From positions 1,633,172 to 1,697,171 of the forward strand of contig NZ_CP022314.1 of NCBI RefSeq assembly GCF_003352915.1: a stretch of DNA of 64,000 nt, in the 5' to 3' direction. The notes beneath the pieces were generated by a model. It saw nothing but the letters and a program-made list of their open reading frames with translations. It searched no databases and was not told the origin of the DNA. This document shows, piece by piece, positions 32,984 to 41,760 of this stretch. Origin of the DNA: Arthrobacter sp. PM3 (GTDB taxonomy: Bacteria > Actinomycetota > Actinomycetes > Actinomycetales > Micrococcaceae). The translations under genes were made by a program, and so were the position numbers. Position 1 is the stretch's first letter, and each line of letters begins with the position of its first letter.

Positions 32984-33990
32984 GCGTCCCGCAGCGGGCG
33001 CCGGGCCAGCCACGCGGCGACGACCGCGCCGGAGATGTTGTGCCAGAGGGAGAACACGGCGGACGGCAGGGCCGCCAGCGCGCCGAAGTGCGCCGTGGCG
33101 AGGGTCGCGGCCAGGCCGGAATTCTGCATCCCGACCTCAAAAGCCAGCGCGCGGCGGGCCTTGCCGTCCAGTCGCCCCAGCTTGCCGGCCAGGTAGCCCA
33201 GGCCCAGGCCGAATCCGTTGTGCAGCACCACCGCGAGGAACACGATGCCGCCCGCGGCGACAATCTTGCTCGCGCTGCCGGCCACCACGATCGCCACGAT
33301 CAGGGAAATCACCGCGGCGGAAGCCCACGGCAGTGCCGGCAGGACCTTGGCCACGACCCTCTTGAGGAACAGGCGGGCGAGCAGGCCGGCAATGACGGGC
33401 AGCAGGACGGTCTTGACGATGTCCTGGACCATGCCGCCGGCGTCGATGCTCAGATAGGAGCCGGCCAGGAACAGCACCAGCAGCGGCGTCACGATCGGGG
33501 CGATCAGGGTGGACACGGACGCCACGGCCACGGACAGGGCCACGTCGCCCTTGGCCAGGAACGCCATGACGTTCGAGGCAGTGCCCGACGGCGCGCAGCC
33601 GACCAGGATCAGGCCCACGGCCAGCTCCGGCTCGAGGTGCAGGGCGGCCGCGATCAGCCACCCGGCCCCCGGCATGATGACGTAGTGGGCCACGATTCCC
33701 AGGGCCACCGCCCACGGGCGCTTGGCCACCGAGGCGAAGTCGGGCGGAGTCAGGGTCAGGCCCATGCAGAACATGATGATGCCGAGCAGGAACGGCACGG
33801 TGGGTGCCAGGGGCCTGAAGGCCCCGGGGAGCAGGAATCCGGCGAGCCCGGCCACCACAACGAGGATCGGGAAGATCGTCACCGCGATCCGGGCGATCTT
33901 TGCCTCGGCGGCGAGGGCGGGGTTGGCCGGGACGGCGGCAGCGGTGCCTGTGTCCCCGGCCGTGGTCGGAGTTTTAGTTGCCTCAAGCAT
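32980..33990 (-). CDS. bile acid:sodium symporter (BASS) family transporter
   Basis: 336 residues with about ten hydrophobic helices. BASS landmarks: LLGIIMFCMGLTLTPPDF, VGLILVGCAPSGTASNVMAFLAKGDVALSVAVASVSTL (the crossover motif region with the sodium-binding site) and FEVGMQNSGLAATLATAHF (second crossover). A sodium-coupled importer of an organic acid such as a keto acid, pantoate-like compound or sterol acid; the cargo is not predictable here. Convergent with, and overlapping by 4 bases, the short LacI gene. Confidence 0.9.
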   Translation of the reverse strand: MLEATKTPTTAGDTGTAAAVPANPALAAEAKIARIAVTIFPILVVVAGLAGFLLPGAFRPLAPTVPFLLGIIMFCMGLTLTPPDFASVAKRPWAVALGIVAHYVIMPGAGWLIAAALHLEPELAVGLILVGCAPSGTASNVMAFLAKGDVALSVAVASVSTLIAPIVTPLLVLFLAGSYLSIDAGGMVQDIVKTVLLPVIAGLLARLFLKRVVAKVLPALPWASAAVISLIVAIVVAGSASKIVAAGGIVFLAVVLHNGFGLGLGYLAGKLGRLDGKARRALAFEVGMQNSGLAATLATAHFGALAALPSAVFSLWHNISGAVVAAWLARRPLRDA

Positions 33991-34234
33991 CTATGAATGG
34001 TGCCACCGGTGTCCGCGGACCGGCCACTTCATGACCGCGTGTCGGATGAATATGTCAGATTTTTGGCGGGGGCCCGCCTTGTGCGATCGGCGACTTGGAT
34101 AGGGTTGATGCGGTGAGCGCCCCGACGCGGCGGCTCCCCTCTCCTTCGGCGCGGCGCGGCGCCCCATTTTTCAAGCATCCGGAGGCGCTCGTACGCCCTC
34201 TTGAGCACCCACCTGATCATGAACGGAGCCGGCG
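33991..34234. other. intergenic region between BASS and SulP transporter genes
   Basis: 244 bases between divergent genes. Contains the two promoter regions; no hairpin or gene recognised. Confidence 0.4.
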
Positions 34235-35758
34235 ATGACCGCCACGTCCGCCGGGCCCGCCCCGGCCCCCACTCCCGAGCAGCTGCAGTCCGTCCGGGGT
34301 GCCCTGCGCTCCCCGCGCCGGCTCAAGAACGAGGTCTTCGGCGGGCTCGTCGTTGGCCTGGCCCTGATTCCGGAGGCGATCGCCTTCTCGGTCATCGCCG
34401 GCGTGGATCCGCGGATCGGGCTCTTCGCCGCCTTCACCATGGCCGTGACCATCTCCTTCGTCGGCGGCCGGCCGGCGATGATTTCGGCCGCCACCGGCGC
34501 CGTCGCCCTGGTGATCGCGCCGCTGGTGAAGTCCCACGGGCTGGACTATCTCGTGGCGGCGGTGATCCTCGCCGGCATTTTCCAGATCATTCTGGGCCTG
34601 TCCGGGGTGGCGAAGCTGATGCGCTTCATTCCCCGGTCCGTCATGGTGGGGTTCGTCAACGCCCTGGCCATTCTGGTCTTCCTGGCCCAAATGCCCGAGC
34701 TGACCGGCGTCCCCTGGCCGGTCTATCCGCTGACGGCGGCAGGCCTGCTGATCGTTGTCGGGCTGCCCCGGCTGACCAGCGCCGTACCCGCCCCGCTCAT
34801 CGCAATCGTGGTCCTGACCGTCGTGACCGTGCTGGCCGGCGTCGACGTCCCCACTGTCGGGGACAAGGGTGCACTGCCGGACTCGCTTCCCGTGCTCTTC
34901 TTTCCGAATGTGCCGCTTAACCTCGAAACGCTGCAGGTGCTCTTTCCCTACGCGCTGGCTATGGCCTTCGTGGGGCTGCTCGAATCGCTGATGACTGCCA
35001 AGCTTGTCGACGACATCACGGACACCCGTTCCTCCAAGACGCGCGAGGCCTGGGGCCAGGGCGTGGCGAACATCGTCACCGGCTTCTTCGGCGGGATGGG
35101 CGGCTGCGCCATGATTGGCCAGACCATGATCAACGTCAAGGCATCCGGCGCGCGCACACGGATCTCCACCTTCCTGGCCGGTGTCTTCCTGCTCATCCTC
35201 GTGGTGGCCCTGGGCGGTGTAGTGTCCCTGATCCCCATGGCCGCCCTGGTGGCCATCATGATCTTCGTCTGCATCGCGACCTTCGACTGGCACAGCATCC
35301 GGCCGGCCACCCTGAAGGCCCTGCCCAAAAGCGAAACCGCTGTCATGGTCGCCACCGTGGCCGTCACCGTCGCCACGCACAACCTGGCGATCGGCGTCGG
35401 CGTCGGCGTCCTGGTGGCCATGGTCCTGTTCGCCCGCCGGGTGGCGCACTTCGTTGCGGTGCGGCGCACCGTGACCGCGGACGACGGCGGAACGCTCGTC
35501 ACGTACAAGGTCGACGGCGAGCTGTTCTTCGCCTCCTCGAATGACCTCTACACCCAGTTTGAGTACGCCCTGGACCCTGACCGCGTGGTCATCGACATGC
35601 ACGATTCCCACCTTTGGGACGCGTCCACCGTCGCCACGCTGGACGCCATCACCCGGAAGTACCGGCACCACGGCAAGAGCGTCGACGTCGTGGGCCTCAA
35701 CGAGGCGAGCCTCCTGATGCGCGAGAGGCTCGCCGGCAAACTGGGCGCCGGGCACTAG
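34235..35758 (+). CDS. SulP-family anion transporter with C-terminal STAS domain
   Basis: 507 residues. The membrane part begins LKNEVFGGLVVGLALIPEAIAFSVIAGVDPRIGL, has the signature FVGGRPAMISAATGAVALVIAPLV and continues to about residue 410. The cytoplasmic STAS domain (about 415-505) has VTYKVDGELFFASSNDLYTQF and DRVVIDMHDSHLWDASTVATLDAI. SulP proteins carry sulfate, bicarbonate or dicarboxylates; the shorter length and sequence style recall the BicA bicarbonate group, but no carbonic anhydrase is fused or adjacent. GGAG precedes the ATG. Confidence 0.9.
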   Translation: MTATSAGPAPAPTPEQLQSVRGALRSPRRLKNEVFGGLVVGLALIPEAIAFSVIAGVDPRIGLFAAFTMAVTISFVGGRPAMISAATGAVALVIAPLVKSHGLDYLVAAVILAGIFQIILGLSGVAKLMRFIPRSVMVGFVNALAILVFLAQMPELTGVPWPVYPLTAAGLLIVVGLPRLTSAVPAPLIAIVVLTVVTVLAGVDVPTVGDKGALPDSLPVLFFPNVPLNLETLQVLFPYALAMAFVGLLESLMTAKLVDDITDTRSSKTREAWGQGVANIVTGFFGGMGGCAMIGQTMINVKASGARTRISTFLAGVFLLILVVALGGVVSLIPMAALVAIMIFVCIATFDWHSIRPATLKALPKSETAVMVATVAVTVATHNLAIGVGVGVLVAMVLFARRVAHFVAVRRTVTADDGGTLVTYKVDGELFFASSNDLYTQFEYALDPDRVVIDMHDSHLWDASTVATLDAITRKYRHHGKSVDVVGLNEASLLMRERLAGKLGAGH

Positions 35759-35934
35759 CCCCCACACCTGGCCGGCGGTCCGGACGGTCCCTACACCGGC
35801 CCGCGCTGCCGGAATTTCCCCGCTTATGAAGGCCGCGTCGTGCGTGGCGTGCTACATCGCCGGCGATTCATGGCCAGGTGCCGTCGAAGGTGGGGAGATG
35901 GCGCGGCGGAGCTCACGGCGGCGCGTCGGGATCC

Positions 35935-36228
35935 TTACGACGCCGGTTTGGTGGCCTTCCCGTCGAGCCAGAGCATGTCCGACTCGTCGCGGTGCACGCC
36001 GTCGGAGCCGACATGCTTGGCGTCGATCTGCGGGCCGTTCTTTATGACGTGCACCAGGGCCATGCCGTGGCCGCGGCCCAGTCCGTAGTCCTCCTTGAGC
36101 CACTCCAGAATGGTTCCGGCTTTGACGGAGGGCTCGGCGAAGCCCTTGTCCCGGGCGATTTCAAGCAGTTGGCGGGGCGTGAGCCCGGTTTTGTCTTCGA
36201 TGGTGTCGAGATAGGCCTGAAACGACAT
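35935..36228 (-). CDS. DUF4287 protein
   Basis: 97 residues: MSFQAYLDTIEDKTGLTPRQ, LLEIARDKGF, then VKAGTILEWLKEDYGLGRGHGMALVHVIKNG, the DUF4287 pattern with its C-terminal helix-hairpin shape. AAAGGA lies before ATG 36228. Often found near stress or DNA-related proteins but with no proven activity. Short intergenic gap to the RelA/SpoT-type gene, which carries a repeat element. Confidence 0.85.
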   Translation of the reverse strand: MSFQAYLDTIEDKTGLTPRQLLEIARDKGFAEPSVKAGTILEWLKEDYGLGRGHGMALVHVIKNGPQIDAKHVGSDGVHRDESDMLWLDGKATKPAS

Positions 36229-36310
36229 GCGGGTTCCTTTCGGCGGGCCGGACATTCCGGGGCCACTCTAGGGAGTGCAACCGGCCCGGCGCCAGTGCAC
36301 GTCCGGCCCG

Positions 36311-36380
36311 AGTTCGCCGGAACGCGTCCAGATCGCCGGAAGGGAGGCAACGGCGACCCCACGGGTTTCCGGCGACTTCG
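36311..36380. repeat. 70-bp GCCGGAA/TTCCGGC element, copy A
   Basis: Contains GTTCGCCGGAA at its left end, ATCGCCGGAA in the middle, GGCGACCCC, and TTTCCGGCGACTTCGG at its right end, so it can fold on itself. A related element of the same length lies at 43331-43400. It sits in the gap between the DUF4287 and RelA/SpoT-type genes. Confidence 0.65.
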
Positions 36381-36407
36381 GCACCGCCGCGGCCAGGTCC
36401 CCGGAGC

Positions 36408-37514
36408 CTAGCCCTGGGTCAGGCGGTACCGTTCGATCTGCCTCAGCCGCCGCAGGAGGCTGTCGCGCCTCGGATGGGGAACGGCGTCGGCGGGCTCGGC
36501 GGTGAGCTCGATGTGTTCGGTGCCGTACTGCCACAGCAGCAGGTCATCGAGCAGCCGGTCCGGACCGGGGGAGTAGCGGTGGTCCAAAGCCTTGCGGACG
36601 TCGGTGATCCGGTTGGCGCTGAGCAGCCCCGCGAGCTGCATCGTCTGGTTGAGGCCGTGGGCGGCCATGAGCTCGGCAGCCCAGCCCCAGTCGTCGTCGA
36701 CTTTCCGGTCCACGTGCGGCAGCAGGGTCCGCCAGACGTCGCGGATCCGGTTCGGCGTCAGCGGCGCGGCGCCCTCCCCGTCCATGTCCCAGTAGCTGCG
36801 GACTTCCTCGTAACGCTCGTGGAGGTCCGAGAACGCCGTCTCCACGGTCTCCAGCATGGCGGCCGTGGCGGTGAACTGGCGGTCGAAGTGCGGGGTCCAG
36901 GCCCGGGGGTCCTCGGCCTTGAAGCGGATGTCGTGCTCGATCTCGCTCCAGGCGTGGGCGAACACCGTGCGGATCTGGCATTCGAAGAAATAGCTGCCGT
37001 TGGGCGGGATCTCCGGGTTGAAGACCTGCTGGTAGTCCTTGACGGCCTCGTTCTGGATGGTCCGCAGGATCAGGTGCCGGCTGGAGTAGCCGTAGGTGCC
37101 GGACTCGATCGAGCCGATGTCCTTCTCCCGGTCCCCGCGGCAGTCAAAAAGCTGGCGCTGGCGCTTGATCAAATTGGCCACGACGGCGTTCTCCGCCGGC
37201 AGAGTGGTGATGACACGGACCCCGACCATGTCGTTAAGGGTCCGGAAGGGGTCCGGAAACTTCAGCACAGGCGGCCCGCCCGGCTCCAGCGGTTCTTCCG
37301 TGCGGGAGATCTTTTCGCGGAAGGACTCGACAGTCTTGGTGCGGCCGGTGACGAACAACGGCGTGACTTCGGTTTCCTTGAGCATGGTCCGCAGGTTGAG
37401 CAGGACCTCCCGGGTGACCAGCTTCAGGGCAGGCCGGACCCGCTCGTAGAGTTCCACGTTCTCCTGCACCGATTCGCGCAGGCTCAGGTCCAAACGGTCC
37501 CAGTTGCTCGCCAT
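36408..37514 (-). CDS. stand-alone RelA/SpoT-domain protein, probable (p)ppGpp synthetase
   Basis: 368 residues without the HD hydrolase, TGS or ACT domains of full-length Rel. Synthetase-domain landmarks: LFVTGRTKTVESFREKI (about 53-69), LKFPDPFRTLNDMVGVRVITTLP (the RxxD-like GTP region), SGTYGYSSRHLILR and FECQIRTVFAHAWSEIEHDIRFK. The C-terminal 150 residues are helical and unassigned. It probably makes (p)ppGpp or a related alarmone. The start at 37514 has no ribosome binding site but a TAAGCT box 6 bases upstream, indicating a leaderless message. Confidence 0.85.
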   Translation of the reverse strand: MASNWDRLDLSLRESVQENVELYERVRPALKLVTREVLLNLRTMLKETEVTPLFVTGRTKTVESFREKISRTEEPLEPGGPPVLKFPDPFRTLNDMVGVRVITTLPAENAVVANLIKRQRQLFDCRGDREKDIGSIESGTYGYSSRHLILRTIQNEAVKDYQQVFNPEIPPNGSYFFECQIRTVFAHAWSEIEHDIRFKAEDPRAWTPHFDRQFTATAAMLETVETAFSDLHERYEEVRSYWDMDGEGAAPLTPNRIRDVWRTLLPHVDRKVDDDWGWAAELMAAHGLNQTMQLAGLLSANRITDVRKALDHRYSPGPDRLLDDLLLWQYGTEHIELTAEPADAVPHPRRDSLLRRLRQIERYRLTQG

Positions 37515-37520
37515 GCGTCC

Positions 37521-37526
37521 AGCTTA
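37521..37526 (-). promoter_or_regulatory. -10 box of leaderless RelA/SpoT-type gene
   Basis: TAAGCT on the minus strand, exactly 6 bases before the ATG at 37514; no Shine-Dalgarno sequence. Confidence 0.55.
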
Positions 37527-37578
37527 CGGCGCACCACCGACACCGGCCCGCAAGCCCGCTCGCGGCCGGCGCCCGCTG

Positions 37579-37584
37579 TAGGCT
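37579..37584 (+). promoter_or_regulatory. -10 box of leaderless alpha/beta hydrolase gene
   Basis: TAGGCT, exactly 6 bases before the ATG at 37591; no Shine-Dalgarno sequence. Confidence 0.55.
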
Positions 37585-37590
37585 CAATCC

Positions 37591-38394
37591 ATGGCTGTGA
37601 AGAGGCACAAGTACCACTACGGTGAGGACCCCAGTCAGTGGGGCGAACTCTTCCTCCCGGATGTGGCCGCGCCCAGGGGGATTGTGGTGGTGATCCATGG
37701 CGGGTACTGGCGGTCACAGTACGGCGCGGAACTCGGGGAGCCGCTGGCAAAGGACTTCGCGGCGCACGGCATGGCCGCCTGGAACCTGGAGTACCGGCGG
37801 GCAGGCAACGGCGGCGGCTGGCCCAATACGTTTGCCGACGTCCTGGCCGGCATCGACAAGCTCGGCGAGGTCGCCGACGAACACGGGCTCGGCCTGGAAC
37901 GGGTGGTGGCCCTGGGCCATTCGGCCGGGGGTCACCTTGCGGTCTGGGCGGCGGGCCGCAGCCGGCTCGCCGGACTCGGCGCCCCCGACGCCGACCGCCA
38001 GCTGGTCCGCCGGGGCGAGGACGACGGCGCGGTGCGGCTCACCGGTGTCGTCAGCCAGTCCGGGGTGCTCAACCTTGCCGCCGCCGAGCGGCTCAACCTC
38101 AGCAACGGCGCCGTGAGCAACTTCCTTGGCGGCTCATCGGAGAGATACCCCAAACGGCATAAATATGCTGACCCGATGACCGCCGTGCCGCTGGACGTGC
38201 CCGTCTATGCCGTCCACGGTACTGAGGACGACACAGTGCCGTTCAGCCAGTCCGAGACCTATGCCGGGGCGGCGAAAGCGGCGGGGGCACCCGTGCAACT
38301 GCTCAGGGTGCCCGGCGACCACTTTGCCCTCATCGACCCGAAGGCGCCCGCCTACCGCAAATGCCGCGAGCTGGTACAGCAGCTGCTCGGCTGA
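37591..38394 (+). CDS. alpha/beta hydrolase, esterase/kynurenine-formamidase-like
   Basis: 267 residues. The oxyanion motif HGGYWRSQY, the nucleophile elbow GHSAGGHLAVWAA, PVYAVHGTEDDTVPF and DHFALIDP give a complete Ser-Asp-His triad. The HGGYW form is shared with kynurenine formamidases and small carboxylesterases; no tryptophan-pathway genes are nearby. Leaderless start inferred. Divergent from the RelA/SpoT-type gene across only 76 bases. Confidence 0.85.
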   Translation: MAVKRHKYHYGEDPSQWGELFLPDVAAPRGIVVVIHGGYWRSQYGAELGEPLAKDFAAHGMAAWNLEYRRAGNGGGWPNTFADVLAGIDKLGEVADEHGLGLERVVALGHSAGGHLAVWAAGRSRLAGLGAPDADRQLVRRGEDDGAVRLTGVVSQSGVLNLAAAERLNLSNGAVSNFLGGSSERYPKRHKYADPMTAVPLDVPVYAVHGTEDDTVPFSQSETYAGAAKAAGAPVQLLRVPGDHFALIDPKAPAYRKCRELVQQLLG

Positions 38395-38520
38395 CGTCTC
38401 CGCCGCCGCGGGGCCGGCCGGGGCGGCGTGCCCCCGGCCGCTGAAAGCGAATAGACTGGAGCCCAGGTGCGCCGGGAAGTCTGGTCGGCATAGTTCCGTC
38501 GACCCCACTTTGAGGATTCC

Positions 38521-39873
38521 ATGAGCGAGCTTCCCCCGCACCCCGCACCGCCCCGCCTGACCATTTTCGGCCGCGGCAGCTACGCCGAAGCCCTGCGGAT
38601 CGGCGAGATCCTCCGCAAGGAAACCGTCGGCGGCGCACTGCTGGTTGCCGCGGCGGTGGTGGCCCTCATCTGGGCCAACTCGCCGGCGTCGGCGAGCTAC
38701 TTCGCGCTGCGCGACTTCACCATCGGCTACGCACCCTGGCATCTGGACCTGAGCCTCGGGGCCTGGGCCGCTGACGGCCTGCTGGCCATCTTCTTCTTCC
38801 TCGTCGGGCTCGAACTCAAGCGCGAGTTCGTCGCCGGGGACCTCCGGCAGCCCAGCAAATCCGTGGTTCCCGTGGCCGCGGCCGTGGGCGGCGTGGCCGT
38901 TCCCGCGCTCATCTACGCGGCTGTCAACCTCGCGGCGCCCGAGAACCTGCGGGGCTGGGCGATCCCCACAGCCACTGACATCGCGTTCGCGGTCGCGGTG
39001 CTGGCGATCATCGGGTCCCACCTGCCCAGCGCGCTGCGCATCTTCCTGCTCACCCTCGCCGTCGTCGATGACCTCCTGGCCATCACCATCATCGCCGTGT
39101 TCTACACCAGCGAACTCCATCTCGTGCCGCTCCTGCTCGCGCTGCTCCCGCTGGGCCTCTACACGTTCCTGGTGCAGAAGTACCGGCGCTTCTTCGGCAC
39201 GCACGCCGCGGCCGCCTGGCTGATCCTGCTGCCCCTCGGCGCCGCCACGTGGGCGCTCGTCCACGCGTCGGGCATCCACGCCACCGTCGCAGGGGTCCTG
39301 CTCGGCTTCGCCGTCCCCGTGCTCCGGTCCCGGGCCAGCGGCGGCCCCGAGGCCGGACCCGGCCTCGCGGAGATCTTCGAACACCGGTTCCGCCCGATCT
39401 CCGCCGGCATCGCCGTTCCGGTCTTCGCCTTCTTTTCCGCCGGGGTCGCCATCGGCGGCCTGCAGGGCCTCGGTGCCGCCCTGACCGATCCCGTCGCGGT
39501 GGGCATCGTCTTTGCCCTCGTGCTCGGGAAGCCGGCCGGGATCCTCGGCACCACGTGGCTCATCACCAAAACCACCCGGGCCCGGCTGGACGGCTCTTTC
39601 AAGTGGGTGGACGTCTTCGGCCTGTCCGTCCTGGCCGGCATCGGCTTCACGGTGTCGCTGCTGGTCGCCGAACTGAGCTTCGGGTCCGGCACCGCTCATG
39701 AGGACCACGCCAAGGTGGGGATCCTTGCGGCCTCCGTGCTCGCGGCATTGCTCGCGACGGCGGTGCTCCGGACCCGCAACACTCATTACCGCCGGGCGGA
39801 AGCGGAAGAAAAAATCGATTCAGACCACGACGGCATCCCGGACGTCTACCAGCAAGGCCGTGCGGCAGACTAG
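38521..39873 (+). CDS. nhaA: Na+/H+ antiporter NhaA
   Basis: 450 residues with about 12 helices. Exchanges internal sodium for external protons. Key motifs: [36 protein letters not shown] with Asp153 and [16 protein letters not shown] with Asp183/Asp184, the pair corresponding to Asp163/Asp164 of E. coli NhaA. The C-terminus is a hydrophilic tail ending [15 protein letters not shown], beyond the usual family length of about 390. Confidence 0.94.
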   Translation: MSELPPHPAPPRLTIFGRGSYAEALRIGEILRKETVGGALLVAAAVVALIWANSPASASYFALRDFTIGYAPWHLDLSLGAWAADGLLAIFFFLVGLELKREFVAGDLRQPSKSVVPVAAAVGGVAVPALIYAAVNLAAPENLRGWAIPTATDIAFAVAVLAIIGSHLPSALRIFLLTLAVVDDLLAITIIAVFYTSELHLVPLLLALLPLGLYTFLVQKYRRFFGTHAAAAWLILLPLGAATWALVHASGIHATVAGVLLGFAVPVLRSRASGGPEAGPGLAEIFEHRFRPISAGIAVPVFAFFSAGVAIGGLQGLGAALTDPVAVGIVFALVLGKPAGILGTTWLITKTTRARLDGSFKWVDVFGLSVLAGIGFTVSLLVAELSFGSGTAHEDHAKVGILAASVLAALLATAVLRTRNTHYRRAEAEEKIDSDHDGIPDVYQQGRAAD

Positions 39874-39909
39874 GTTGGTGACCGGGCCGTGGGGGCCGGA
39901 CCGCGAATC

Positions 39910-39925
39910 ATACCCCAAGGGGTAT
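39910..39925. promoter_or_regulatory. CstR/CsoR-type operator
   Basis: Perfect palindrome ATACCCCAAGGGGTAT, 58 bases before the rhodanese ATG. It matches the G/C-tract operator form known for persulfide-sensing CstR and related CsoR repressors. No csoR/cstR gene is present in the window. Confidence 0.75.
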
Positions 39926-39982
39926 CATAGTGCTGCTGGAACACGCGCGCCGGGACGTCCGGCGCCCCCGAAAGGAACAGGC

Positions 39983-40285
39983 ATGAAGAGCATTTCCGTC
40001 AAGGACCTGGCCGCCCTGGGCGACGCCACCGAAATCGTCGATGTCCGCGAGGACGACGAATACGCAACGGTCCGCGTCCCCGGTGCCCGGAGCGTCCCGC
40101 TCTCGCGGTTTGTGCAGTCCCTCGACGAGGTTCCGGCCAGCGGCACCGTCTACGTCATGTGCGCCGCCGGCGGCCGCAGCGCCCAAGCCACCGCCTTCCT
40201 GGAAGACCGGGGCTACGACGCCGTCAACGTCACCGGCGGAATCATGCAGTGGCAGGATGAGGGACACCCCGTCAACCGGGGCTAA
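39983..40285 (+). CDS. single-domain rhodanese (sulfurtransferase)
   Basis: 100 residues: EIVDVREDDEYATVRVPGARSVPLS, then MCAAGGRSAQATAFLEDRGY with the persulfide-forming Cys60 in a six-residue CAAGGR(S) loop, and NVTGGIMQWQDEGHPV. AAAGGA precedes ATG 39983. It would pass sulfane sulfur to acceptors in persulfide detoxification; a CstB-like gene follows 18 bases on, and a CstR-type operator precedes it. Confidence 0.92.
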   Translation: MKSISVKDLAALGDATEIVDVREDDEYATVRVPGARSVPLSRFVQSLDEVPASGTVYVMCAAGGRSAQATAFLEDRGYDAVNVTGGIMQWQDEGHPVNRG

Positions 40286-40303
40286 ACACTCCCGGGAGGG
40301 GCC

Positions 40304-41665
40304 ATGGAAGTCATTGTCATCGAGACCAGGCAGCTCGGGGACCGCAGCTACCTGGTCCACGACGGCACCGTCGCGCTGGCGATCGACCCGCAGCGCGACA
40401 CGGACCGCATCGAAGCGGCCGCCCGCGACGCCGGCGTCACCATCACGCATGTGGCGGAGACGCACCTGCACAATGACTACATCACCGGCGGCCTCATCCT
40501 GGCCCGCGCCCACGGCGCCAGCTACCTCGTGAACGCCGCCGATCCCGTGCAGTTCGAGCGCACCCCCGTCACCGACGGGCAGGCGTTCCGGGTGGGCTCG
40601 TTGACCGTCAAGGCGGTCGCCACACCCGGCCACACGCACACCCATATGTCGTACATCGTGGACGACGGCGGCAAGCAGGCTGTCTTCTCCGGCGGCAGCC
40701 TGTTGTACGGATCGGTCGGCCGCACCGACCTCGTTTCCGAGGCCGATACCGTCGGCCTGACCCGCGACCAGTACGCCTCCGTGCGGCGCCTGGTAGCGGA
40801 GGCCGGTCACGACGCCGGGCTGTTCCCGACCCACGGGTTCGGATCGTTCTGCTCCTCCGGGCCGGCCACCGGCGCCGTGTCCTCCACCATCGGCGAGCAA
40901 CTCGCCGCCAACCACGCCCTGACGGATCCTGACGAAGACCACTTTGTCCGCCAGCTGATCGCCAACCTCACGGACCACCCGTCCTACTACGCCCACATGA
41001 GCCCGGCCAACGTCCGGGGGCCGGGACCGGCGGATCTGGCCGTGCCCGAGTCGCTCGACGCCGCCGAGCTCACCCGGCGGCTGGAGGACGGCGAGTGGGT
41101 GGTGGACCTGCGGCGACGCGTGGCCTTCGCCAGCAGCCACCTCAAGGGCAGCGTCAGCTTCGAGTACGGCAGAGGCTCCAATTTCACGACGTATCTGGGC
41201 TGGGTGCTGCCCTGGGGTGAATCCCTGACCCTCGTCGGTTCCCGCGAGGATCTCGGGAATGCCATCCGCGACCTCTCCCGGATCGGTATCGAATCCCCGG
41301 ACGCCGCTGTCGGAACCGAACCGCACGCTCTGGCGCCGGAGGCCGCCCTGGCTTCGTACCCCCGCGTGGGCTGGGACGGTGTGCTGACCGGCCGGGCCGG
41401 CGGCGACATCGTCCTGGATGTGCGCCGGGCCGACGAATTTGCCGCCTCGAGGGTGGCGGGCGCGGTGAACATGCCGCTGCACGAACTGCTGCTGCGGCTG
41501 GACGACCTCCCGGCCGGGAAACTCTGGGTGCACTGCACTAGCGGCTACCGGGCCGGGGTCGCCGCCAGCCTCCTCCAGCGGGCCGGGCGGGACGTGGTCC
41601 ACATCGACGCCAGGTTCGCCGACGCCGGGCCCGCCGGGATCGCCGTGGACACTGCCGCCGCCTGA
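40304..41665 (+). CDS. persulfide dioxygenase-rhodanese fusion, CstB-like
   Basis: 453 residues. N-terminal metallo-beta-lactamase domain with THLHNDYITGG (H54, H56, D58), GHTHTHMSY and FPTHGFGSFCSSG including Cys183. Then a rhodanese-like domain without an active Cys (about 250-330), and a C-terminal rhodanese domain with CTSGYRAGVAAS, Cys411. This is the three-domain plan of Staphylococcus CstB, which oxidises low-molecular-weight persulfides and yields thiosulfate. The iron site normally uses His and Asp residues seen here. Co-transcribed with the single rhodanese under the CstR-type operator. Confidence 0.9.
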   Translation: MEVIVIETRQLGDRSYLVHDGTVALAIDPQRDTDRIEAAARDAGVTITHVAETHLHNDYITGGLILARAHGASYLVNAADPVQFERTPVTDGQAFRVGSLTVKAVATPGHTHTHMSYIVDDGGKQAVFSGGSLLYGSVGRTDLVSEADTVGLTRDQYASVRRLVAEAGHDAGLFPTHGFGSFCSSGPATGAVSSTIGEQLAANHALTDPDEDHFVRQLIANLTDHPSYYAHMSPANVRGPGPADLAVPESLDAAELTRRLEDGEWVVDLRRRVAFASSHLKGSVSFEYGRGSNFTTYLGWVLPWGESLTLVGSREDLGNAIRDLSRIGIESPDAAVGTEPHALAPEAALASYPRVGWDGVLTGRAGGDIVLDVRRADEFAASRVAGAVNMPLHELLLRLDDLPAGKLWVHCTSGYRAGVAASLLQRAGRDVVHIDARFADAGPAGIAVDTAAA

Positions 41666-41760
41666 ACCCCGCCGCCTGAACCCTGCCGCAGGACGTCCAC
41701 CGCAGGCGGGGCGGTCAGGGGCCGCAACACACGGCAACGGACCGGATTCTCTGGCAGAGT

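Noticed and set aside
38134..39786. 550-codon frame antisense to nhaA
   Set aside because: Shadow frame dominated by Gly/Asp/Glu/Arg; nhaA on the plus strand is unambiguous.
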